IMG/VR virus record: IMGVR_UViG_3300017598_001353
Span: 1 to 23,998 of that record
DNA from: a virus
Reading direction: 5' to 3' (one strand)
DNA length: 23,998 nucleotides
A program made the position numbers and the translations under genes. The notes under the pieces are model-generated. The model saw nothing but the letters and a program-made list of their open reading frames with translations. It had not been told where the DNA came from and did not search any database. Positions 16,301-21,171 of this stretch are shown in pieces (the stretch's first letter is position 1; every line of letters starts with the position of its first letter).

Positions 16301-16322
16301 GCCATTATTGGAAATAACTTAA
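10302..16322 (+). CDS. Giant mosaic LamG/concanavalin-like adhesin or tail-fibre protein
   Basis: A 2006-residue protein with no signal peptide. It begins with tandem short motifs (VPEEIVPEEIA; IIPEHIIPEHVA), then a unique beta-rich region to about residue 450. A concanavalin-like domain starts at about 458 (DTFSTGSDLNSNW) and appears to continue only at about 726 (ADNWAQADLEVDL). The gap is filled by a LamG cassette at 507-720 whose relatives lie at 1326-1543 and 1546-1760. A jelly-roll-like segment occupies about 885-1045. A second cassette type (VLFYLDFEG ... YITNNPNTP) occurs at about 1084-1283 and 1780-1993. LamG-like sandwiches commonly bind glycans, so a receptor-binding or surface-decoration role is likely. 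There are no catalytic motifs that I can recognise. It overlaps the preceding gene (ATGA). Confidence 0.82.
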   Translation: MRLEQIDPINTPEEFFFSRLVPEEIVPEEIALDDDGVEYIIPEHIIPEHVAYDLTHEEETVATGKKINKRVKNGVQSVHVHDDISVDVYLDDALVATWFVQGQYDQSGWQNFNRAWQYVDVVDGHIQGSGTQGAFSWDIDIPCFYGEDNKWTVNVVAPGFTVRMIWEITLTELGQQLFANGDLKINTDGYTGNVSDDEGAVVRTIIFEPDGLVDGLEIDPYISVDEQATYIDVHCDGFVARTYSNGSEAFLGRIYDPTITDIWFTFGSKVVVGGTTYCISEDTGITLEIVENTSTRVRLRAVGDFEDSGQSSLADESGSSLELYIYPDRIAMTAKFNATASITLSDNAANGLCFMDTDTITSGDSKYESTGSEADAGGDGVQSSADYIATLSDECNVQGIMTESTLGGGDSTYIQYIDDPGVALRFGWNNGTVTALTTLTVMWIIDSTDREKNSIFSDTFSTGSDLNSNWTDFGSHDFSVSGGVAKPLSTWDTCKAYHNVSGTVETDYLIGHWKCDDNAASSTVVDEVASSDGNWEVTSTSASRDTDNDSITDPIGGRSLDSKGLYSIDMVVGSGTIHDNDFLKKGSITLQIKPQFAYDVGADESIWRLRYDDNNLIDCWYESNSDDIRFRVIWGGAAQVVCDTDAFTSNNELQQWTTIHCCWDSDKDFMALVVNGETIETGSPTGTPTASHPGEFEIARRGSGDGDIIIDEIKTFDACIPSIGSADNWAQADLEVDLSQDDSSGVLFRYDYSADTGYAALFNASGRLYLRSWNGSSYTWVATGTVVSRIAGMYTVFALITGTTIKVYVDGTIDIDATSSTYSSGNYAGMVALADGSNYTSVDNFSCGTAFKYTSVERLEIGDEFKDFSLGEKSKWVGFPNDEGTPDSPIGSWAVYGTNSDRVYCREWTATEDGTITHLNAMGTTEDYWQEAWLVVYNGSTLIGTVDLASWSPTNDWNGEKSVTVYGGESLDFSTNDVIRFGIAWDNDLSGSTALNRDNGAGADGGIPYDNTSAVEGNPPTTASFNVSTTYGFGIILRYTAGDAPDTGTWVSDLIIPKGIDDGATDGALHIDAPHFFQPCNGDSSVLFYLDFEGDTEAERCTDKIGSIAANEINGATTTTHIAGSRGYDSGGVGDVNYSNATNIIDPLKGSIMFWFNFQTFGNNDYLFGAGPNTNNKIQLYITLSTNYYLGGHRIAGGTGTSCFDTVYPLTLSTWYHARLSWDEDWSALWLNGILIEEHTDAGIWAGTISTVYIGKEYDDTSDADAIFDQIYITNNPNTPRNCHDAKFTNDRARHNLAVVKHDPMFLSGTVGSETFLVGRGGIRTDHLIGHWKCDDNAASSTVLAEVGPNANYEVISSQASRDTDNDSTTDAVSGRALDTKDAYFIDMVCGSGTVHDNDFYQNGSVMITFKPNFVYNVGYYRYIFELNVGVGDERIYFLYDNYNDYFRLTVDYGTAVEIMSPVYTENNTLQQYHTALLSWSTDNDFMLFALDGKVIGTNTGLDTPSSSHPAAFTFGCNDTYNTLYAGDIIIDEIKTFDACILPEVDYLAGHWKCDDNEAASSAILAAVGPNANWEDVATSSDRNTDNDSITDATRGRALDTKGLYYVDMVVGSGTIHDNDFLKKGSVLFTFNPQFIYNVGANQHIYYLRYNDSDAIEFWYNHNSDYFNFRINYGGSAYDIVTSAYTESNSLQQWHTVLLSWDSDNDFGLFVFDGQVIGTATPTATPTTSHPIQHRISRSGGSSGSDIIIDEIKTFSSCILPYGSIFTGNGAVDTDVAEKSVLFYLDFEGADDATRRTDKINSVVGTYGSSGGIIQVGAVLAGTYGYNNQDISANYYLEYAVTNQDIVNLNIGAISLWVYLDYIATNDRIFEIGTSGDADNSIGIQMNTSVGLIATYRANGVNESVQVGSNQTADLWYHLLMTYDSLGTYDNKIHFYVNGEEVGTAQTIANEWNGTLSPTLYFGCDRSEGNNAGIYIDQVYITNDPNTPQNWTAFGVPLHVPLLEIT
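11820..12462 (+). repeat. LamG cassette copy A (nested)
   Basis: Encodes about 214 residues opening with D-Y-L-I-G-H-W-K-C-D-D-N-A-A-S-S and closing with I-I-I-D-E-I-K-T-F-D-A-C-I. Its last 40 or so bases are identical to the end of copy B. The 13 bases AGTGGAACGGTGG just to its left (11802-11814) also occur upstream of copy B (14223-14235). It interrupts another domain. Confidence 0.85.
13551..14155 (+). repeat. Cassette type 2, copy D
   Basis: Encodes S-V-L-F-Y-L-D-F-E-G at its start and Y-I-T-N-N-P-N-T-P at its end, with a LamG-like body (IMFWFNFQ, then WYHARLSWDED and LWLNGILIEE). The opening about 30 bases are nearly identical to copy E at 15638. Confidence 0.82.
14277..14932 (+). repeat. 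LamG cassette copy B
   Basis: Second copy of the D-x-L-I-G-H-W-K-C-D-D-N cassette, about 219 residues. It is followed directly by copy C, so B and C form a tandem. The 3' end is identical at DNA level to copy A over about 40 bases, while the middle has diverged. Confidence 0.85.
14937..15585 (+). repeat. LamG cassette copy C
   Basis: Third copy, tandem with B. It shares V-V-G-S-G-T-I-H-D-N-D-F-L-K-K-G-S with copy A and diverges at its end (K-T-F-S-S-C-I in place of K-T-F-D-A-C-I). Confidence 0.85.
15638..16280 (+). repeat. Cassette type 2, copy E
   Basis: Second copy of the S-V-L-F-Y-L-D-F-E-G cassette, ending Y-I-T-N-D-P-N-T-P-Q-N-W, close to the C-terminus of the giant protein. The body has diverged from copy D but both ends are highly alike. 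Confidence 0.82.
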
Positions 16323-16337
16323 ACGCACGGGGGAAAC

Positions 16338-17807
16338 ATGAATCTATCAGTAGTAATACCGGCAAGGAATGAACCTTATTTACAAAAAACAATTGACGAC
16401 CTGTTGGCTAAATCCAAGAAAAGCATTGAGATCATTGCAGTACTTGACGGGTATTGGCCTGATCCGCCAATCAAGGATGATCCGAGGGTAATTCTTATTC
16501 ATCATCCAGTTGCGGAAGGCATGCGGCCCAGCATCAATGAAGCAGCAAGAATTGCTAAAGGCAAATATTTGATGAAGTGCGATGCCCACTGCTGTTTTGG
16601 AGAAGGATTTGACAAAATCTTATCACAGGATTGTAGACCGGGTTATACCTTAGTACCAAGACGGTATAACCTGGACACAAAAAAATGGGACAAAGGTAAT
16701 AAAATTTTTGATTTTCAATATATCTCAAGTCCGGATGATAAACGCTATCCCTTAAAAGGTCACAATTGGCCCGAGTATGGTGAACGTGTAAAAGGGAAAA
16801 AGATTTGCCCGCTCATGACATCTCAAGGATCTTGCTGGTTTACACATAGGAAACGCTTTTTTGAACTTGGTGGATTGGATGATGAAAATTATGGAGTCAT
16901 GGGCAGAGAAGCTCAAGAAACTTGCTTAAAGGCATGGTTGTCCGGTGGCAAATATATGTTAGATCGAAACACATGGTATGCACATTGGAAAAAGAATGCC
17001 GGTGTTAAGCATCCCCATCGAGCAACTTATCCAAAACCAAGAGACGAATGGAACAAAAGTGCAAAATTTCTGACAAATCAATTTGCTCATGAAAATCCAA
17101 AATGGCCACTGCAGAAAAGAAATCTTGCATGGCTGGTAGAAAAATTCAAGCCGGTCCCAACCTGGCACAACACAGAAAGCCTCAAGGCTACACGATATTT
17201 CAGGGAAAAGTTTAAGTTAAACGATGTAAGAAAAGCACCTATCAAATTAAAAGGCCAGCTGCGAAAAGATCTTTATAATATGTTCAATGAATTGAAGTAC
17301 AAGATCGGCTGTGAGGTTGGTGTGATGGAAGGAATAAATGCGGAATTCATGTTCCAAGCTATCCCAGGCTTAAAATTATATTTGGTTGATCCATGGATTG
17401 ATTATGAAGGACAAAGGAAGCATCGGGGCAAAGAGCTTTTAGATAATGGTAAGGCCAGCACAATAAAAAGAGTTGAGACATATGATGCAGAGATAATGGA
17501 AATGTTTAGCGATGAAGCTGCAAGATTAGTTCCAAATAATTCATTGGATTTTGTTTACATTGATGGAAATCATACATTTAACTATACAATAATGGACATA
17601 ATATTATGGACTCCGAAAGTCAAGGTCGGAGGTATTGTTTCAGGACATGATTATTATCATCATCCAAAAGCAAACATGGAAGTACGTCCGGCAGTAGAAG
17701 CTTATATTGCTCAGCACAAAATATTTCCACATTATCTTACCGATTCTCAAAGAAAACCTCATCATAAAGGAGACCGGCATTCATCCTGGTTTTGGGTGAA
17801 AGAATGA
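16338..17807 (+). CDS. GT2 glycosyltransferase fused to a class I methyltransferase
   Basis: A 489-residue two-domain enzyme. Residues 1-281 are a GT-A fold family 2 glycosyltransferase: S-V-V-I-P-A-R-N-E at the nucleotide-sugar site, A-V-L-D-G-Y-W, and the metal-binding acidic motif in K-C-D82-A-H-C, then G-G-L-D-D-E-N-Y-G-x-M-G-R-E-A-Q-E near the acceptor side. Residues about 282-489 are a Methyltransf_24-like SAM methyltransferase with G-C-E-V-G-V near 324 (motif I), L-Y-L-V-D-P-W, Y-I-D409-G-N-H and G-G-I-V-S-G-H-D-Y. It may add a sugar and methylate it, or methylate a related glycan. GGGGGAAAC precedes the ATG. The two halves have separate homologues later in this cluster (206-residue methyltransferase and 304-residue GT2). 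Confidence 0.87.
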   Translation: MNLSVVIPARNEPYLQKTIDDLLAKSKKSIEIIAVLDGYWPDPPIKDDPRVILIHHPVAEGMRPSINEAARIAKGKYLMKCDAHCCFGEGFDKILSQDCRPGYTLVPRRYNLDTKKWDKGNKIFDFQYISSPDDKRYPLKGHNWPEYGERVKGKKICPLMTSQGSCWFTHRKRFFELGGLDDENYGVMGREAQETCLKAWLSGGKYMLDRNTWYAHWKKNAGVKHPHRATYPKPRDEWNKSAKFLTNQFAHENPKWPLQKRNLAWLVEKFKPVPTWHNTESLKATRYFREKFKLNDVRKAPIKLKGQLRKDLYNMFNELKYKIGCEVGVMEGINAEFMFQAIPGLKLYLVDPWIDYEGQRKHRGKELLDNGKASTIKRVETYDAEIMEMFSDEAARLVPNNSLDFVYIDGNHTFNYTIMDIILWTPKVKVGGIVSGHDYYHHPKANMEVRPAVEAYIAQHKIFPHYLTDSQRKPHHKGDRHSSWFWVKE

Positions 17808-18775
17808 AACATGGCATACCATTGCTAACAAAGAAAATAAAAGACCTATCGGTTATTGTCTCAACTAAAAACAAAAGATTCTCAACTGCCAATAATATTC
17901 TTGAAAATAAACAAGCAGGTACTGAGTTAATAATAACAGTAGATGGTCCACCCATGGTGCATATACCAGATCATCCGGACATTAGGGTAATATATTATTC
18001 CGAACCTATCGGAGAAAAAGCGGTTATAGAAGAAGCAACAAAACTTTCTCAGGCAAAGCAGGTAATGACAATAGATGAATACTCTCCCATGAATAAAGGA
18101 ATCGTCTATTACACGGATAACCAGGCTGAAGAAAGAATCTATGCTGTTGCCCGTAAGATATTACTTAGCATGAATATTCCAATTATATCTGTGTCCCAAT
18201 ATCCGATTGATTTTGGCAAAAACTTCGTAATGGAATTAAATCGATCACATATATCCATGTTTAAACAAGTTCTAAAGGGCGTAGAAGAAAGTGCAGCGGA
18301 CATAATATATTTGTGTGAACATGATTTATTTTATCATAAAAGCCATTTTGATTTTATACCTGCAAAAGAAAACGTGTTTTACTTTAACCAAAATCGTTGG
18401 GCAGTTGATATCTTAACGGGCGCGGCAATATATTACAAAACATATTGTCCTTCGTTATTAATAGCACATAGAGAATTATTATTAAGCTATTATAGTCAAC
18501 GGGTAGCAATTCTAGAAAAAGAAGGTTTTACGGCTAGAATCGGCAATTCACCACCGCGAGGAGTAAAAGGTGACTGGAGCACACAAAAAATTATGAGCAA
18601 GCAGCCGGTCATCGATATACGCCATAGCAATAATTTAACTCCCAATCGATTTAACAAAAAAGATTTTACTAAAGAAGGTGCCAGAAAAGGTTGGAAAACT
18701 TCTGAATCTGTTCCGGGTTGGGGTAAAACATATGGCAGAATGTCAGAATTCATAAGGGAGCTATATAATGATTGA
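17804..18775 (+). CDS. Degenerate GT2 half fused to phage-type glycosyltransferase
   Basis: A 323-residue protein from ATG 17804, which overlaps the previous stop as ATGA (a TTG at 17792 is also in frame). Residues about 11-95 align with the start of the GT2 enzymes of this cluster (K-D-L-S-V-I-V; H-P-D-I-R-V-I-Y; E-P-I-G-E-K-A), but the P-A-R-N-E segment has become S-T-K-N-K and the D-A-H motif has become I-D91-E. The GT2 sequence stops there. Residues about 98-323 are a second phage glycosyltransferase type, with I-V-Y-Y-T-D-N, I-I-S-V-S-Q-Y-P-I-D-F-G-K-N and an acidic E172-H-D174 motif followed by L-F-Y. The N-terminal half is therefore probably non-catalytic. The C-terminal half may be active. 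Confidence 0.75.
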   Translation: MKHGIPLLTKKIKDLSVIVSTKNKRFSTANNILENKQAGTELIITVDGPPMVHIPDHPDIRVIYYSEPIGEKAVIEEATKLSQAKQVMTIDEYSPMNKGIVYYTDNQAEERIYAVARKILLSMNIPIISVSQYPIDFGKNFVMELNRSHISMFKQVLKGVEESAADIIYLCEHDLFYHKSHFDFIPAKENVFYFNQNRWAVDILTGAAIYYKTYCPSLLIAHRELLLSYYSQRVAILEKEGFTARIGNSPPRGVKGDWSTQKIMSKQPVIDIRHSNNLTPNRFNKKDFTKEGARKGWKTSESVPGWGKTYGRMSEFIRELYND

Positions 18776-19403
18776 TCGCTTAACAGTCATTTATTATACT
18801 TGTAACCAAGAAGAGGAAGCATTCGAAAAAATAATACAAAAGTCCTTACTCAATGTTATAGGTGACACACCTTTGATATCTGTCTCACATAAACCGATCA
18901 ACTTCGGCAAAAATATCTGTGTCGGAAATATTGGCGCTTCAGATATGAATATCTTTAGACAACTCCTCATGGGTTGCGAAGCTGCAACAACTCCACTGGT
19001 AGCAACAGCGGAAGCTGACTGTTTATATCCACCAAGCGGCTATTTTGATTTTAAACCTGTTAAAGAGGATATGGCATACCGATACACAAATCTATGGTTT
19101 ATATATCGAAAAAAAGCTTTCTATTATAAAAAAGATTATAGTTTATGTGCACAGCTTTCCGGTCGTGAGTATTTAATCAAGTATTTAAAAAGACGAATAT
19201 TGAACGGTTTTTCTGATCGCAGAAAAGATATTTTGCCATGGAAAGATTGTTGGAAAAACATTGACAGTGATATCCCATGCGTAAGTATTAAGTCCGGCAA
19301 TAGTATGAGGTCGGTCTCAGGACGAAACAAAGGCATTGAACCAACGCAAACATTACCTCATTGGGGAAATATAGAGGACCTCAAAAAAAGATTATGGACA
19401 TAA
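18768..19403 (+). CDS. Phage-type glycosyltransferase
   Basis: A 211-residue protein that starts at ATG 18768, inside the last eight bases of the preceding gene. It is a free-standing version of the C-terminal domain of its neighbour: V-I-Y-Y-T-C-N-Q near the start, L-I-S-V-S-H-K-P-I-N-F-G-K-N-I-C-V-G, M-N-I-F-R-Q-L-L-M-G-C-E, and the acidic motif E82-A-D84-C-L-Y-P-P. These are familiar from phage genes annotated as glycosyltransferases, where the E-x-D would hold the metal and sugar nucleotide. The C-terminus ends with a W-G-N-I-E-D-L-K-K motif similar to the W-G-K-T-Y-G-R-M end of the neighbour. Donor and acceptor are unknown. Confidence 0.78.
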   Translation: MIDRLTVIYYTCNQEEEAFEKIIQKSLLNVIGDTPLISVSHKPINFGKNICVGNIGASDMNIFRQLLMGCEAATTPLVATAEADCLYPPSGYFDFKPVKEDMAYRYTNLWFIYRKKAFYYKKDYSLCAQLSGREYLIKYLKRRILNGFSDRRKDILPWKDCWKNIDSDIPCVSIKSGNSMRSVSGRNKGIEPTQTLPHWGNIEDLKKRLWT

Positions 19404-20014
19404 GAAAATACCTTGAAAAACATTATACTGTAACTGAAAAGAATGGATTTGTAACTGTATTAAATTTTTTCAGAAGAGAATTGTATGTCTTATTCAGAGA
19501 CTTAGGGTTCAAAACAGGCTGTGAAGTAGGTGTGTTAAAAGGGAAGAATGCTCAAGGTATGTTTAAGTATATCCCAGGTTTAAAACTCTATATAGTTGAT
19601 CCTTACATAGATTATGATGGCGGACAAAGAACTTATGGTAAAAAAAACAAGAATCATCTTGAAGAAATGATGCAAAGAATGTCCGGCAAAAACTATGAAT
19701 TTTTCAAAATGAAAAGTCATCATGCTTGCAAATATGTTCCTAACGATTCCCTGGACTTTATTTATATCGATGGAAACCATAAATATGATTATGTCATGAT
19801 GGATCTAATCAATTGGATTCCAAAAATAAAAAAAGGCGGCATACTTTCCGGACATGATTTTTTCAATCGGGTAGAAGGTTTGCGTGGTGGGTTTGGTGCA
19901 AAGGCTGCAATTATAGATTATATCACATTTCATAAATTCAAACCATTGTATATAACACATAAAACCAAGGGGAGAAGACGTGTTCATCCATCATGGTTTT
20001 TCATAAAAGAATAA
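19394..20014 (+). CDS. Class I SAM methyltransferase (Methyltransf_24-like)
   Basis: A 206-residue protein from ATG 19394, which overlaps the end of the previous gene by 10 bases; an earlier in-frame TTG at 19361 has no good ribosome-binding site. It is a free homologue of the C-terminal half of the 489-residue fusion: G-C-E-V-G-V-L-K-G near 42 (SAM-binding motif I), L-Y-I-V-D-P-Y, Y-I-D-G-N-H at 124-129, and K-K-G-G-I-L-S-G-H-D-F. These fit the Methyltransf_24/cephalosporin-hydroxylase-like group often found in sugar-modification loci. The short N-terminal helix R-K-Y-L-E-K-H-Y matches the linker region of the fused version. A sugar substrate is likely but unproven. Confidence 0.82.
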   Translation: MDIRKYLEKHYTVTEKNGFVTVLNFFRRELYVLFRDLGFKTGCEVGVLKGKNAQGMFKYIPGLKLYIVDPYIDYDGGQRTYGKKNKNHLEEMMQRMSGKNYEFFKMKSHHACKYVPNDSLDFIYIDGNHKYDYVMMDLINWIPKIKKGGILSGHDFFNRVEGLRGGFGAKAAIIDYITFHKFKPLYITHKTKGRRRVHPSWFFIKE

Positions 20015-20024
20015 ACGGGGCAAA

Positions 20025-20939
20025 ATGAGAGACTTATCAGTATTGATACCGGCAAGAAATGAAGAATTTCTTAACAACACAATTGACGATATCATCAAAA
20101 ACAAACGAGCCAATACCGAAGTTATTGCAATCCTGGATGGATACTGGCCCGATCCTGGAATTCACGATCATCCAGACGTCAAACTTATTCATCATACGGA
20201 ATCAATTGGACAACGAGCGGCAACCAATGAAGCAGCCAAAATATCACAGGCAAATTTTATAATGAAAGCCGATGCACACTGCGCCTTTGATAAAGGCTTC
20301 GATGTGAAACTCATGGAAGATTGTGAACATGACTGGACCATAGTTCCAAGAATGTATAATCTGCACGTATTCGATTGGAAATGCACCGAGTGTGGAAAAA
20401 GGACTTATATGGGCCCTTATCCTGAAGAATGCAAAAAGTGCGGTAAAAAAAATGGTAAGTTTATAAAGAAACTGGTTTGGAAGCCACGCTGGAGTCGAGT
20501 TGCCGATTCTATGAGGTTTGATAAAACCATGCATTTTCAATATTGGCGCGCATTCAGTAAACGCAAGGAAATAGAAGAGCAAGACATAGCACCATTGCTT
20601 TGCGGACTTGGTGCATGTTGGATGATGCATCGAAAAAGATATTGGGACATTGGCGGATTAGATGAAGATCATGGTTCGTGGGGTCAAATGGGTGTGGAAA
20701 TAGCTTGCAAGTCATGGCTTTCCGGTGGACAGCATCTGATAAATAAAAAAACTTGGTTTTCACACATGTTTCGTACACAGAAAGATTTCAGCTTTCCGTA
20801 TAAAATTAGCGGTAAGCAAGTAAGCAAAGCACGAAAGCACAGTCGAAATCTATGGAAAAATGGCAAGTGGTCTAAAGCTGTGCATGATCTTGATTGGTTG
20901 CTTGAAAAGTTCAAACCTGTTCCAGATTGGCATGATTAA
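20025..20939 (+). CDS. GT2 glycosyltransferase with zinc-ribbon insertion
   Basis: A 304-residue family 2 glycosyltransferase with S-V-L-I-P-A-R-N-E, A-I-L-D-G-Y-W, K-A-D83-A-H-C and G-G-L-D-E-D-H-G-S-W-G-Q-M-G-V-E, all matching the GT2 half of the 489-residue fusion. Unlike that enzyme it carries a CxxC-x12-CxxC insertion (C120, C123, C136, C139) between the D-A-H motif and the acceptor region, reading W-K-C-T-E-C-G-K ... E-E-C-K-K-C-G-K, a typical zinc ribbon. It ends E-K-F-K-P-V-P-D-W-H-D, exactly where the fusion enzyme continues into its methyltransferase. GGGGC precedes the ATG. The zinc site might shape acceptor binding. Confidence 0.87.
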   Translation: MRDLSVLIPARNEEFLNNTIDDIIKNKRANTEVIAILDGYWPDPGIHDHPDVKLIHHTESIGQRAATNEAAKISQANFIMKADAHCAFDKGFDVKLMEDCEHDWTIVPRMYNLHVFDWKCTECGKRTYMGPYPEECKKCGKKNGKFIKKLVWKPRWSRVADSMRFDKTMHFQYWRAFSKRKEIEEQDIAPLLCGLGACWMMHRKRYWDIGGLDEDHGSWGQMGVEIACKSWLSGGQHLINKKTWFSHMFRTQKDFSFPYKISGKQVSKARKHSRNLWKNGKWSKAVHDLDWLLEKFKPVPDWHD

Positions 20940-20949
20940 AGAGGTTATT

Positions 20950-21171
20950 ATGGATTTGACAACGAAATTTGCAAAAAGTTTAACTCAAGAAAAAAGAAAA
21001 GAATTTTCTCGTGTGATAGATGAAATTGAAAGACGAACATATTTCGAAACAAAAAGATCAATATTGAATGGATTAAAAAAGGCTTATGATAACAATGGCG
21101 GCTTGCGGGGGCTTTATGATAATTTGATATACAGGCTTAATAAACCTGATCCTTTTATAAAAGAAAAATAA
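20950..21171 (+). CDS. Small helical charged protein, unknown
   Basis: A 73-residue protein. The ATG at 20950 is preferred because GAGG lies 5-9 bases upstream; the frame is open further upstream but that overlaps the GT2 gene. The sequence is almost all helical and charged (KFAKSLTQEKRKEFSRVIDE, then RRTYFETKRSILNGLKKAYD) with a short Gly-containing turn and a basic end (KPDPFIKEK). It has no signal peptide and no Cys. Its stop TAA directly abuts the ATG of the next giant gene, so they may be coupled. I do not recognise a family; a chaperone or connector for the following fibre protein would fit its place but is a guess. Confidence 0.55.
   Translation: MDLTTKFAKSLTQEKRKEFSRVIDEIERRTYFETKRSILNGLKKAYDNNGGLRGLYDNLIYRLNKPDPFIKEK

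Noticed and set aside
10302-16322. Diversity-generating retroelement targeting the LamG cassettes
   Set aside because: No reverse transcriptase or template/variable repeat pair biased at adenines is visible in the window; differences between copies are spread over all bases.
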